A stretch of 64,000 bases of DNA from Pelorhabdus rhamnosifermentans (GCF_018835585.1 NZ_JAHGVE010000007.1:62001-126000), one strand, 5' to 3'. Positions 44,474 through 53,768 are shown, numbered from the stretch's first letter. Notes: generated from the sequence alone by a model not told the origin. Program-made: numbers and translations.

Positions 44474-44553
44474 AATGTGTGTGATTATCTCGTATAATGT
44501 TGTGGCTGGCGTAATGAATAGGATAAGGCTTTTCTAGTGCTAGCTAACTTCAA

Positions 44554-44591
44554 GCTACATTGTCGGCTGTCCTTATTAGCGACAATGTAGC
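44554..44591 (+). terminator. Hairpin after the porin gene
   Basis: GCTACATTGTCG (44554-44565) and CGACAATGTAGC (44580-44591) pair perfectly around a 14-base loop. The T run is missing, so it may be a weak terminator. No cobalamin riboswitch signature is visible in the 356-base gap. Confidence 0.5.
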
Positions 44592-44680
44592 CTGATTAGC
44601 AAAGCTTTAGTGGTACTGATAAAGTCTATTTTCAGTTGTCAAGAAAGATCAGAGGGGGATTGGTAGTTCCAATACAATTG

Positions 44681-44696
44681 ATGTAATATTGCACAT
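44681..44696 (+). promoter_or_regulatory. PadR-type ATGT-N8-ACAT box before the corrinoid genes
   Basis: ATGTAATATTGCACAT has ATGT and ACAT half sites eight bases apart and shares ATGTAATATT with site D. It lies about 135 bases before the corrinoid protein gene. Whether the PadR-like proteins of the other block bind it is a guess. Confidence 0.35.
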
Positions 44697-44829
44697 ATTT
44701 GAGGGCGCCAATCAAGTGCACGCATTGTGATTGCGAATCAGTTATTAAAATAAAATTGTTTTGGTTAATTTGGTTGTTATGTAATCATCAAAAAATGTTA
44801 GTAAAGCAGATATTCTAGGAGGAGAGAGC

Positions 44830-45459
44830 ATGGTAAAGATTGATCTAGCTAAGGTTATGGCGGAATTGGATGAGGATCTTGTAGTACAGGGAGTTACAGA
44901 GCAGCTGGCTGTCGGCATTCCGGCTATTGAAGTTCTGGGGCAACTCCAACAAGGTATGGAACAGGTCGGAAAGTTATATGAGGCAGGCGATTATTATTTA
45001 TCTGAACTTATTATGTCAGCCGATGTATTTTCTACTGCAGCAGAACAGCTGGGAGCTGCTTTAACGACGGACGTGGAGTCGAAAATCCTCGGTACCATGG
45101 TACTTGGCACCGTTAAGGATGACATCCATGATATCGGTAAAAATATAGTTTCCACTATTTTGAACTGTAACGGGTTCAAGGTTATAGATTTGGGAGTGGA
45201 TGTACCTATCGCTAACTTCGTAGAAGCAGTCAAAACCCATAAAGCGCAAGTAGTGGGCATGTGTTGTCTGCTGACTACGGCTTTCGATACCATGCGGGAT
45301 ACAGTTAGCGCAGTCCAAAAAGCCTATCCGGCAGCCAAAGTTTTGGTTGGCGGTGGTCCGGTGGATGAAAGTGTGTGCAAATATGTCCATGCCGATGGTT
45401 ATTGCAAAAACGCTTACGATGCTGTGGGGATGATGAAGAAATATTTGGGGGTGAAATAA
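44830..45459 (+). CDS. Methyltransferase-associated corrinoid protein (MtbC/MtaC-like)
   Basis: 209 residues. A helical cap domain (about 1-85, DYYLSELIMSADVF) precedes the B12-binding Rossmann domain with DIHDIGKNIV near residue 99, the DxHxxG motif whose histidine coordinates cobalt. VLVGGGPVDE lies further on. Such proteins take a methyl group from a substrate-specific methyltransferase and pass it to tetrahydrofolate or coenzyme M. The methyltransferase gene follows after one base. Confidence 0.92.
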   Translation: MVKIDLAKVMAELDEDLVVQGVTEQLAVGIPAIEVLGQLQQGMEQVGKLYEAGDYYLSELIMSADVFSTAAEQLGAALTTDVESKILGTMVLGTVKDDIHDIGKNIVSTILNCNGFKVIDLGVDVPIANFVEAVKTHKAQVVGMCCLLTTAFDTMRDTVSAVQKAYPAAKVLVGGGPVDESVCKYVHADGYCKNAYDAVGMMKKYLGVK

Positions 45460-45460
45460 A

Positions 45461-46597
45461 ATGGCAATAGACACAATGACTGCGGAAGAACGGATTATCG
45501 CTTCTATTAATCTCCAACAGGTAGATCGGGTCGTCTGTGCGCCAATAATTGAGCAGTATGCCGGGCAGTTTGCCGGACTTACCAACAAGGAATTCATGTG
45601 GGATTGGGATAAAGCGCAGGAGGCTATCAATAAAGTGTGGGAAGCTTATCCCGTCTGGGACAGTAACGCCTATATGATGCACGGTCGTTATGCTCCTGTT
45701 GGCCAAAAATGCGGCCCGGGGCGGATGCGCATGCCTGGCAAGGAACTGGATGATAACGCCCAGTACCAAATTGTAGAATTTGAAACTATGACCCGGGATG
45801 ATTACGCTATTGTCCGTGAGAAAGGGTTTACGGAATATCGGCTGACCTTCCTGGAACGCGCCCATCAAGTGAATCGGGAAGAAGTGACTGCGGCCCAAAA
45901 AGAAATGGCCAAACTCCGACAGGACGAGATTGATCGTACGCTTGCTCGTGGACAGAGCTTGACTTGGGGTGCAATTATGGGCACCGTTCCGTTCGATAAC
46001 TTTTCTATAATACGTTCGATCGACAAATTTTATAAGGACATGTATCAGATGGGTGACCAACTGCTTGAATTGCTCGAAATTGTAAATAACGCAACTATCG
46101 CTGGTTCGGAAATGGCCGCGAAAGCCACCGGCTGTAATCGGATATTTGTTGGTGCCGTCAGAGGTTCGGGCCAGTTTATCAATAAGAAGAATTTTGAACG
46201 GTTTGTCTGGCCGTATATGAAAGTTATGGTTGAGAAGATGGTGGAAAAGAATCTTGTTCCGATTCTCCACTGCGATTCGGACTGGACGAAAAATTTGGAG
46301 TATTTTCTTGATTTGCCCAAAGGCAAGTTTGTACTGGAACTTGACAGTGCGACTGATATCTTTAGGGCTCATGAAATCTTAAAAGGGCATTGCGCGATAA
46401 AAGGGGATGTAAGCCCAGCACTGTTGACTGTAGCCTTGCCTAGCGAGTTGGATGAATACGCGAAAAAACTACTCACAACTTTTAAAAATGGGGAAGGTCT
46501 GATTTACTCATCGGGGTGTAATATGCCGATGAATTCCAAACACGAAAATGTTAAGGCGTTTTTTGACGCCGTGGAAAAATACGGACGATATAATTAA
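45461..46597 (+). CDS. Uroporphyrinogen decarboxylase family methyltransferase
   Basis: 378 residues of the URO-D/MtaA-type barrel. ILHCDSD near residue 268 and SSGCNMP near 349 could supply zinc ligands as in corrinoid methyltransferases. It is translationally linked to the corrinoid protein, so it likely demethylates a substrate (such as an aryl methyl ether) or transfers the methyl to folate. The precise substrate cannot be read. No second methyltransferase or corrinoid-activating ATPase gene is in the window. Confidence 0.85.
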   Translation: MAIDTMTAEERIIASINLQQVDRVVCAPIIEQYAGQFAGLTNKEFMWDWDKAQEAINKVWEAYPVWDSNAYMMHGRYAPVGQKCGPGRMRMPGKELDDNAQYQIVEFETMTRDDYAIVREKGFTEYRLTFLERAHQVNREEVTAAQKEMAKLRQDEIDRTLARGQSLTWGAIMGTVPFDNFSIIRSIDKFYKDMYQMGDQLLELLEIVNNATIAGSEMAAKATGCNRIFVGAVRGSGQFINKKNFERFVWPYMKVMVEKMVEKNLVPILHCDSDWTKNLEYFLDLPKGKFVLELDSATDIFRAHEILKGHCAIKGDVSPALLTVALPSELDEYAKKLLTTFKNGEGLIYSSGCNMPMNSKHENVKAFFDAVEKYGRYN

Positions 46598-46643
46598 CCT
46601 TGGTATAGGGGAAAGTTCTATGGCTGCGACAGTCGATAATAGG

Positions 46644-46680
46644 AAAAGGTTATTGTCTAGTAATGGACAATAGCCTTTTT
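46644..46680 (+). terminator. Terminator after the methyltransferase
   Basis: AAAAGGTTATTGTC and GACAATAGCCTTTTT (46644-46680) form a 12-base-plus stem with one wobble pair and end in T residues. Confidence 0.8.
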
Positions 46681-46852
46681 AGCGTTTGGCCTGACTGGAT
46701 GCTGAAGCGGGGGTATAAGTTCGTAAGATAGGCGTGCTATCATACGGATATTTATAAAAAATTCGTAAACAATATCCCCATTGATGTATTTGTTACTACC
46801 GATTATTCTACAAATATAAGGGCGGTGTGTGCTGCTTAGATGCAGAAAAAAT

Positions 46853-47341
46853 ATGAGTGAAAACAAATTGGATAGTCAAAAATTACAAAAGCTTGAAGCC
46901 TATATTGATAGCATTGAAGAGAAGGAAGGCTGTCTTATCAACGTCCTGCATGAGGCTCAAGATATCTTCGGATACTTGCCTTCAGAAGTCCAACTGTTCA
47001 TATCCAGAAAACTTGGACTTACGGCAGCGAAAGTATTTGGCGTTACTACTTTTTATTCATTCTATACAATGAAGTCGCGTGGAAAACACATTATTAACGT
47101 TTGTATGGGAACCGCCTGCTTTGTAAAAGGTGCCGAAAGCATTCTCGAAGAATTCAAAAATCAGCTCAAACTGAAGGACGGTAACACTACTGACGATGGC
47201 TTATTTACGATCGAAATCATCCGATGCATAGGTGCTTGCGGACTAGCTCCTGTTGTAACAGTAGATGGCAAAGTATATGGAAAAGTCAAAGTAGAAGATG
47301 TTAAAAATATTATTAGGGAATATATGGAGGAATCAATATGA
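46853..47341 (+). CDS. hydC: HydC-type (NuoE-like) [2Fe-2S] subunit of a trimeric hydrogenase
   Basis: 162 residues from ATG 46853; the ribosome site is weak and a GTG at 46829 is an alternative start. The thioredoxin-like [2Fe-2S] motif C-x4-C...C-x3-C is seen in CMGTACF and CIGACGLAP. NuoE-like proteins of this kind are small subunits of NAD-reducing [FeFe] hydrogenases. The stop overlaps the next gene. The three hydrogenase genes are AT-rich compared with their neighbours. Confidence 0.88.
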   Translation: MSENKLDSQKLQKLEAYIDSIEEKEGCLINVLHEAQDIFGYLPSEVQLFISRKLGLTAAKVFGVTTFYSFYTMKSRGKHIINVCMGTACFVKGAESILEEFKNQLKLKDGNTTDDGLFTIEIIRCIGACGLAPVVTVDGKVYGKVKVEDVKNIIREYMEESI

Positions 47342-49239
47342 ACAGAGTAAATTCCCTTGAAGAATTAAGAATTTTAAAAAAAGAGTATAAAAAGTTAGTT
47401 AAAAATCGCTCCGTAGACAATGAAAATACTCGCTGTGAAAACACGCAAGGTACTTCTTCGATAGATATTCTTATTTGTGCCGGAACGGGTTGTCAAGCAT
47501 CGAATAGCATGGATGTGGTTGAAACACTGAAAAAAGAAGTAGCGAATGCCGATCTTAGTGATAAAGTACGCGTCGAAATTACTGGCTGCTTCGGTTTTTG
47601 CGAAAAAGGCCCGATTGTAAAAATAATGCCAGATAACATTTTTTATATTGAAGTTACTCCTGAAAAAGCGAAATTAATTATCGAAGAACATATCGTGAAA
47701 GGCAATATAGTAGAAGAATGTATTTACCATGAACCTGAGACAGGAAATAGCTGTCCCAAACAAAGTGACATTCCTTTTTATAAGAAGCAAATGCGAATTG
47801 CACTTAGAAATTGTGGCCTGATAAACCCTGAAGATATCAGACAATACATAGCGTTTGATGGTTATGAAGCGCTTGGAAGAACGCTTACATCCATGACTCC
47901 TGAAGAAGTGATTGATGAAGTGAAGCGCAGCGGACTCCGTGGAAGAGGCGGCGGTGGTTTCCCTACCGGAATTAAGTGGGAAATGGCGAGAAAATCCCAA
48001 TCTGAAACAAAATATATTATTTGTAATGCAGATGAAGGTGATCCTGGAGCATTTATGGACAGAAGTGTCCTTGAAGGAGATCCTCATTCCGTGTTAGAAG
48101 CCATGGCTATTGGTGGCTACTGCATTGGTGCAAGCAAAGGCTATATATATATTAGAGCTGAATACCCGCTTGCTATTCAGAGATTGAGAACCGCGATTAA
48201 GCAAGCTTACGCGATGGGTCTGCTCGGGAAAAATATATTAGACTCTAACTTTTCCTTTGATATAGATGTAAAATACGGTGCCGGAGCATTTATCTGTGGA
48301 GAAGAAACAGCACTGATAAATTCTATGGAAGGCGGACGTGGCGAACCAACAGTTAAGCCGCCCTATCCAGCTCAAATCGGCCTTTGGAAAAAGCCTACCA
48401 ACATCAATAATGTGGAAACTTTCGCAAATATAAGTCCTGTCCTCCTAAGAGGTGCAGACTGGTTTAGTTCTATCGGAACTGAAAAAAGTAAAGGAACAAA
48501 GGTTTTTGCCTTAGCTGGAAAAATAAATAACGTGGGGCTTGTAGAAGTACCGATGGGCACTACTTTAAGAGAAATCATCTTCGATCTTGGTGAAGGAATA
48601 AAAAACAACAAGAAATTTAAGGCTGTCCAAACCGGCGGTCCCTCAGGAGGCTGTATTCCTTCAGACTATTTAGATACACCGATAGACTATGAGAGCTTAA
48701 CTAAAATAGGTTCCATGATGGGTTCTGGCGGTATGATCGTCATGGACGAAGATAACTGCATGGTGAATATAGCAAAATTTTATCTGGAATTTAGCGTTGA
48801 TGAATCCTGTGGAAGATGTACAGCTTGCAGGATTGGTAATAAACGTCTCTATGAAAATTTAACAGAAATAACAGAAGGTAAAGGAACGATGGAGCATCTT
48901 GAAGATCTCAAGGAACTTGGCAGCATCATTAAAGACGCTTCTCTTTGTGGTCTTGGTCAAACATCGCCTAACCCTATTTTAAGTACGATGAACTTTTTCT
49001 GGGATGAGTATGTAGCTCATGTTAAAGATAAAAACTGTCCGGCTGGTGTATGTACAGCACTTTTAAAATATCATATTCGTCCTGAAAAATGTGTTGGGTG
49101 TACGGCTTGTGCTAAGGTATGCCCTGTTCATGCTATTACAGGAACCGTAAAACAATCTCACACGATTAATAAGGAAAGCTGTATCAAATGTGGTGCCTGT
49201 GCAACTAAGTGTAAGTTTAATGCTATTACAAGAAAATAA
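47338..49239 (+). CDS. hydB: HydB-type (NuoF-like) flavin/FeS subunit of a trimeric hydrogenase
   Basis: 633 residues. Domains in order: an N-terminal [2Fe-2S] thioredoxin-like domain (about 42-125, CAGTGCQ, TGCFGFC), the NADH/FMN domain (RGRGGGGFPTGIKW near 198, GEETALINSMEGGRGEP near 321), the 4Fe-4S motif ESCGRCTACRIG near 493, and two C-terminal 4Fe-4S ferredoxin motifs (CVGCTACAKVCP, CIKCGACATKC). This is the HydB of electron-bifurcating or NAD-linked hydrogenases, where the FMN site exchanges electrons with NAD(H). Confidence 0.92.
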   Translation: MNRVNSLEELRILKKEYKKLVKNRSVDNENTRCENTQGTSSIDILICAGTGCQASNSMDVVETLKKEVANADLSDKVRVEITGCFGFCEKGPIVKIMPDNIFYIEVTPEKAKLIIEEHIVKGNIVEECIYHEPETGNSCPKQSDIPFYKKQMRIALRNCGLINPEDIRQYIAFDGYEALGRTLTSMTPEEVIDEVKRSGLRGRGGGGFPTGIKWEMARKSQSETKYIICNADEGDPGAFMDRSVLEGDPHSVLEAMAIGGYCIGASKGYIYIRAEYPLAIQRLRTAIKQAYAMGLLGKNILDSNFSFDIDVKYGAGAFICGEETALINSMEGGRGEPTVKPPYPAQIGLWKKPTNINNVETFANISPVLLRGADWFSSIGTEKSKGTKVFALAGKINNVGLVEVPMGTTLREIIFDLGEGIKNNKKFKAVQTGGPSGGCIPSDYLDTPIDYESLTKIGSMMGSGGMIVMDEDNCMVNIAKFYLEFSVDESCGRCTACRIGNKRLYENLTEITEGKGTMEHLEDLKELGSIIKDASLCGLGQTSPNPILSTMNFFWDEYVAHVKDKNCPAGVCTALLKYHIRPEKCVGCTACAKVCPVHAITGTVKQSHTINKESCIKCGACATKCKFNAITRK

Positions 49240-49260
49240 CAGGAAAGGAGGAATAAAAAG

Positions 49261-51003
49261 TTGAAGATGATTCATTTAACGATAAATGGGTTCAAAGTAA
49301 CGGTACCTGAAGGCACTTCAATACTTGATGCAGCCAAATCTATTAATGTAAATATTCCTACACTGTGCTATCTTAATCTGCACGATATAAAAATGGTTAA
49401 CAGAACGGCGTCCTGCCGGGTTTGCCTAGTGGAGGTTGAGGGGCGAAGAAATTTGGCACCTGCCTGCGTTACAGAAGCCGCTGAAGGAATGGCTGTCCAA
49501 ACAAACACCCTTAGAGCAACCAAAGCAAGACGCAAAATGGTAGAATTGCTGTTATCCGATCATCCGACTGACTGCCTTGTATGCGAAAAAAATACTCAGT
49601 GCCAATTACAACTCTTAGCAGCTGAGCTAGGTATTCGAAAAATAAAATATAAGGGTTCAATGTCACATTATAAAAAGGATTCCTCTAGTGGTGCGATATA
49701 TAGAAATCTCGATAAATGCATTATGTGCAGAAGATGCGAAACGATGTGTAATGAAGTTCAAACATGTGGCATACTTTCTGCCGTAGATAGAGGTTTTGAA
49801 ACGGTAGTATCTCCTGCTTTCGGGCTACCTATGCTAGAGACGATGTGTACCTTCTGTGGTCAATGCGTAGCTGTTTGTCCTACTGCAGCCTTAACGCAAG
49901 TAAGCAATGTAGATGCTGTTTGGCAAGTATTATCAGATCCGGAAATACATGTATTCGTTCAAACAGCTCCAGCTATCAGAGTTGCACTGGGAGAAAAGTT
50001 TAATATGGAACCAGGCACTAGTGTTACAGGTAAAATGGTAGCGGCTCTTAGAAGATTAGGCTTTAATAAAGTATTTGATACAGACTTTGCAGCAGACGTA
50101 ACAATAGTAGAAGAAGCGCATGAATTTATTGATCGGCTTAAAAACGGAGGGAGACTTCCAATATTAACAAGCTGCTGTCCTAGTTGGGTAAAATTTATCG
50201 AACATCAATTTCCTGATTTACTAGACATACCTTCCACATGTAAGTCGCCACATATGATGTTCGGAGCGATAGCTAAAACCTATCTTGCTGAAAAGCTTGA
50301 TATAGATCCTGCTAAAATAGTGGTAGTTTCCATTATGCCTTGTATAGCCAAGAAATATGAAATAATTCGCCCTGATTTAGAAATGAGGGGTCAAAAAAGC
50401 GTGGACTTTGTGCTAACAACAAGAGAGCTGTCAGATATGATCATGGAATCGGGCCTTGATTTCAAGAATTTACCTGAAGAAGATTTTGATGATCCATTAG
50501 GTAAGTCCACAGGGGCTTCAGTAATTTTTGGTACTACAGGTGGCGTTATTGAGGCAACCCTTAGAACTGCGTATGAGTGGCTAACAGGTGAAACATTAAG
50601 CAACGTTGAGTTCCATGATGTAAGAGGACTAGAAGGTTTAAAAGAAGCTAGTGTCAATATCAATGGCAAGGAAATAAAAATTGGAGTAGCCCACGGCCTT
50701 GGCAATGCAAGAACCCTCTTAACGTCCATACAAACGGGTGAAGCAAATTATCACGCTATCGAGATTATGGCCTGCCCTGGCGGCTGCATAGATGGTGGTG
50801 GTCAGCCTTATCACTTTGGAAATATGGATATAGTAAAGAAGCGAATGGATGCTCTTTATCGAGAAGATAGAAATAAGGAAATACGAAAATCTCACGATAA
50901 TCCCGCAGTTCAAACTCTTTATAAAGAATATATTGGTGAAATTGGCAGTGAAAAAGCTCACCAGCTTTTTCATACTCACTATACACCGAGAGAAAAAATA
51001 TAA
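49261..51003 (+). CDS. hydA: HydA-type [FeFe] hydrogenase catalytic subunit
   Basis: 580 residues, TTG start nine bases after GGAGG. N-terminal [2Fe-2S] ferredoxin (CRVCLVEVEG), a His-Cys3 cluster (HPTDCLVCEKNTQC), two 4Fe-4S clusters (CIMCRRCETMC, CTFCGQCVAVCP), then the H-cluster motifs L1 TSCCPSW near 303, L2 MPCIAKKYE near 360 and L3 MACPGGCIDGGGQP near 504, and a small C-terminal domain. It makes or consumes H2. With HydB and HydC it likely bifurcates electrons between NADH and ferredoxin. No hydEFG maturation genes are in the window. Confidence 0.95.
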   Translation: MKMIHLTINGFKVTVPEGTSILDAAKSINVNIPTLCYLNLHDIKMVNRTASCRVCLVEVEGRRNLAPACVTEAAEGMAVQTNTLRATKARRKMVELLLSDHPTDCLVCEKNTQCQLQLLAAELGIRKIKYKGSMSHYKKDSSSGAIYRNLDKCIMCRRCETMCNEVQTCGILSAVDRGFETVVSPAFGLPMLETMCTFCGQCVAVCPTAALTQVSNVDAVWQVLSDPEIHVFVQTAPAIRVALGEKFNMEPGTSVTGKMVAALRRLGFNKVFDTDFAADVTIVEEAHEFIDRLKNGGRLPILTSCCPSWVKFIEHQFPDLLDIPSTCKSPHMMFGAIAKTYLAEKLDIDPAKIVVVSIMPCIAKKYEIIRPDLEMRGQKSVDFVLTTRELSDMIMESGLDFKNLPEEDFDDPLGKSTGASVIFGTTGGVIEATLRTAYEWLTGETLSNVEFHDVRGLEGLKEASVNINGKEIKIGVAHGLGNARTLLTSIQTGEANYHAIEIMACPGGCIDGGGQPYHFGNMDIVKKRMDALYREDRNKEIRKSHDNPAVQTLYKEYIGEIGSEKAHQLFHTHYTPREKI

Positions 51004-51170
51004 GTGTGAGGGTACCCATAACCATTCTATCCAAGAGTTTTCTGGTCTTGCTATTTTCTTAAAGCTTCAATGGGTGTACAATATATGTAGAAATTAGACA
51101 GGGCCTTCTACCCTGATAATTTTACATAAGTGTATATTTTTTCCATGACAGGAAGGATATGCCGATTCTT

Positions 51171-51177
51171 TGTCGAA
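51171..51177 (+). promoter_or_regulatory. 0A box upstream of spo0A
   Basis: TGTCGAA matches the Spo0A~P binding consensus exactly and stands 43 bases before the spo0A start. Autoregulation of spo0A by its own product is well known. Because it sits in the gap after hydA, it also marks the return of backbone DNA. Confidence 0.6.
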
Positions 51178-51213
51178 TTCGTCTAGCAGACCAAATTCAG
51201 GGAGGTTATGGCA

Positions 51214-51984
51214 ATGACAAAAGAAAGTATTAAAGTAGCAATTGCCGATGATAATCGGGAATTTGCAGGGATCATGCAGGAATTTCTGCAAAATCAGGCT
51301 GACATGGAACTTGTTGGTGTCGCTTACGATGGAGAGCAAATTTTAACTATTATGGAACAAGAAAATCCAGATGTGGTTATTTTAGATATTATCATGCCCC
51401 ATCTTGACGGAATTGGCGTATTAGAAAAAATGAATGTTCAGGGTGGAAAAAGGCCGAAAGTGATTATGCTCACGGCCTTTGGTCAAGAAGCGATTACTCA
51501 GCGTGTTGTAGAGCTTGGTGCTGATTATTATGTATTGAAGCCTTTTAATATGGATGTACTTGCCAGCCGCATTCGGCAACTCGCTACGACGATTACGTCT
51601 CAGCGGCCTATTGTTGCGCAGGCTATTAAAGCGCGTCCTGTCGATGTGGAGGTTACCAATATTATTAGAGAAATTGGCATACCCGCTCATATTAAAGGGT
51701 ATCAGTATCTGCGTGATGCCATTATGATGATTATTTCTGAAATTGAACTCTTGGGGGCTGTGACGAAGGTACTTTATCCGATGATTGCAGAAAAATATCA
51801 AACAACGCCGTCAAGGGTAGAACGTGCGATTCGCCATGCTATTGAAGTAGCCTGGAGTCGCGGGAATATTGAGATGATTAATCGTCTGTTTGGTTATACA
51901 GTCAAACTTGAAAAAGGAAAACCAACGAATTCTGAATTCATGGCCATGATTGCCGATAAACTAAGAATGGAAATGCGGGCGTAA
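51214..51984 (+). CDS. spo0A: Spo0A, master sporulation response regulator
   Basis: About 256 residues from ATG 51214, eight bases after GGAGG (the ATG at 51208 is only two away). The receiver domain (about 5-125) has ADDNREF, the phospho-acceptor D58 in [13 protein letters not shown], and VLKPF. The C-terminal Spo0A DNA-binding domain includes [19 protein letters not shown], the recognition helix region. It is separated by 37 kb from spoIVB, its normal neighbour, but its downstream neighbours are conserved. Confidence 0.97.
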   Translation: MTKESIKVAIADDNREFAGIMQEFLQNQADMELVGVAYDGEQILTIMEQENPDVVILDIIMPHLDGIGVLEKMNVQGGKRPKVIMLTAFGQEAITQRVVELGADYYVLKPFNMDVLASRIRQLATTITSQRPIVAQAIKARPVDVEVTNIIREIGIPAHIKGYQYLRDAIMMIISEIELLGAVTKVLYPMIAEKYQTTPSRVERAIRHAIEVAWSRGNIEMINRLFGYTVKLEKGKPTNSEFMAMIADKLRMEMRA

Positions 51985-52009
51985 GGCTGCAACTCGGTGC
52001 GGCCTTTTC
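51983..52009 (+). terminator. Terminator after spo0A
   Basis: AAGGCTGC and GCGGCCTT form a hairpin with one wobble pair and a T tract, starting at the spo0A stop codon. Confidence 0.65.
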
Positions 52010-52025
52010 AATGAAAGGTGATACG

Positions 52026-52559
52026 ATGGAGTTAAAAGAAACACTAATTGACAGTAAGAAAGTATTTCAAGGAAGCATTATTACAGTTAAGCAAGAGCGA
52101 GTTGTTCTAGTCAATGGCAAAGAAGCTGGGCGCGACGTTGTCGTCCATCCTGGAGCAGTAGCCGTTGTTGCTGTAACACCTGAGAACAAAATTGTTCTTG
52201 TCAGGCAATATCGTCATCCTGTTGGTGAAGCTTTGCTGGAAATTCCAGCTGGCAAGCTTGATAAAGGGGAAGATCCAGATCATTGTGCCAGACGAGAACT
52301 GGAAGAAGAAACAGGTTATTTGGCGGGGAGACTTAAGCAGTTGACAGCGATTTATACGACGCCAGGTTTTTGCAATGAAAAAATCACTATTTATTTAGCA
52401 ACAGAGTTAGCTAAGACAGCACAGCATCTTGATGACGATGAATTTTTAAATAGGGAATATTGTACATTCCAAGAAGCACAGCAGATGATCGCTGACGGTC
52501 GTATTCATGATGCCAAGAGTATTGTCGGGCTGCTTATGGCAGCGAGTAGCTGCCGGTGA
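52026..52559 (+). CDS. nudF: NUDIX hydrolase, ADP-ribose pyrophosphatase
   Basis: 177 residues from ATG 52026. The Nudix box G-x5-E-x7-REUxEExGU is seen as GKLDKGEDPDHCARRELEEETG. LVRQYRHPVGEALLEIPAG before it is typical of ADP-ribose pyrophosphatases. It cleaves ADP-ribose to AMP and ribose-5-phosphate. It follows spo0A, as in other spore-formers, and overlaps the next gene (GTGA). Confidence 0.9.
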   Translation: MELKETLIDSKKVFQGSIITVKQERVVLVNGKEAGRDVVVHPGAVAVVAVTPENKIVLVRQYRHPVGEALLEIPAGKLDKGEDPDHCARRELEEETGYLAGRLKQLTAIYTTPGFCNEKITIYLATELAKTAQHLDDDEFLNREYCTFQEAQQMIADGRIHDAKSIVGLLMAASSCR

Positions 52560-53755
52560 AATCTTATTATGCTGATCTTCATATTCATGTCGGAATGAGC
52601 GAGTGTGGCAGATGGGTAAAAATACCCACATCGGCCCGTCTGACTGTTCGTAACATTTTAGAAGAATCCCTTTATAAGGGATTACATCTCATTGGGATTA
52701 TTGATGCTTTGTCGCCGCTTGTTCAAAACGATATTGAGCAGCTCATTGAAGAAGGCTTGCTCATCCCGGTTAGCGGGGGAGGATATCGTTATGCGACGGA
52801 GCAGGGTACACTGAATTTATTATTAGGTGCAGAGATTGAGACAACAGAGCCGCAAGGCGGTTCCTGTCATACGTTGGTTTACTTTCCAGATTTGTCTGCT
52901 ATCAAGCCTTTTACGCTGCAAATGTCTAAGCATATTAAAAATGTCAATATGAGTTCGCAAAATGCCCATATGTCTTTTGCTGAGCTTGTTGATCTAGCTG
53001 TCGCTTACGACACACTTATTGTGCCTGCCCATGTTTTTACTCCTTTTAAAAGTCTTTTTGGTGCTGTGTCTGAATGCATAAGTCACATTTTATCGGATAA
53101 GCAGCTGAATTATGTGGCTGCCATGGAAATTGGTCTCAGTGCTGATAGCTTGCTTGCTGATCGTTTGGCTGAGCTTCAGACTGTTACGCTTCTTTCTAAT
53201 TCGGATGCCCATTCGCTTGATAAGATTGGACGGGAATTCAACGTCTTTTCCATGGAAGAACCTACTTTTAGTGAGTTTAGCAAGGTATTAAAACGCTCAG
53301 GACAACGCAAAGTCATGGCCAATTACGGGTTAAATCCCCAGTTAGGCAAGTATCATGAAACAGTGTGTCTCGATTGTGGCAGTCATGGTCAATTTTTTAA
53401 ACAGTCACTAAGGCAGTTTACTTGTAAGACTTGTGGCAGTTCACGTGTTGTGCGGGGCGTATTTGACCGGATTTTTGATATTGCCGATTTCGCTCTGCCT
53501 CAGCACCCAGCTTTTCGGCCGTCTTATATCTATCAAATTCCGCTGGCTTTTTTGCCAGGTATTGGTCCTAAAACGCGTCTTTGCTTACGTAATTGTCTGG
53601 CTTCGGAAATCTATATTTTGCATGAGGCTTCGTTTGAGGAACTTGAAGCGGCTACAAACGCGAAAATAGCCGATAAGATTATCAAGGGGCGGGCTGGAAA
53701 TGTGCTGCTCAATGCGGGTGGCGGTGGTCTTTATGGTAAGGTCTTTCTTGAATAA
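52556..53755 (+). CDS. Endonuclease Q family protein (PHP domain, YqxK-like)
   Basis: 399 residues, GTG start inside the NUDIX stop. N-terminal PHP domain with ADLHIHVGMS and later AHVFTPF and NSDAHSL, all metal-site elements. A zinc finger follows (CLDCG...CKTCG, about 273-300) and a helix-hairpin-helix LPGIGPKTRL near 335. EndoQ enzymes cut DNA next to deaminated bases such as hypoxanthine and uracil. The gene is in the usual spo0A-spoIIM interval. Confidence 0.82.
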   Translation: MKSYYADLHIHVGMSECGRWVKIPTSARLTVRNILEESLYKGLHLIGIIDALSPLVQNDIEQLIEEGLLIPVSGGGYRYATEQGTLNLLLGAEIETTEPQGGSCHTLVYFPDLSAIKPFTLQMSKHIKNVNMSSQNAHMSFAELVDLAVAYDTLIVPAHVFTPFKSLFGAVSECISHILSDKQLNYVAAMEIGLSADSLLADRLAELQTVTLLSNSDAHSLDKIGREFNVFSMEEPTFSEFSKVLKRSGQRKVMANYGLNPQLGKYHETVCLDCGSHGQFFKQSLRQFTCKTCGSSRVVRGVFDRIFDIADFALPQHPAFRPSYIYQIPLAFLPGIGPKTRLCLRNCLASEIYILHEASFEELEAATNAKIADKIIKGRAGNVLLNAGGGGLYGKVFLE

Positions 53756-53768
53756 TCCGTTCTAGCGT

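Noticed and set aside
44474-44829. Possible cobalamin riboswitch before the corrinoid genes
   Set aside because: I found a simple hairpin but not the conserved B12-box elements; the gap shows no riboswitch-like architecture.
45305-46372. 355-codon frame antisense to the corrinoid methyltransferase
   Set aside because: The plus strand encodes an intact URO-D family protein and corrinoid protein; the minus frame is a shadow.
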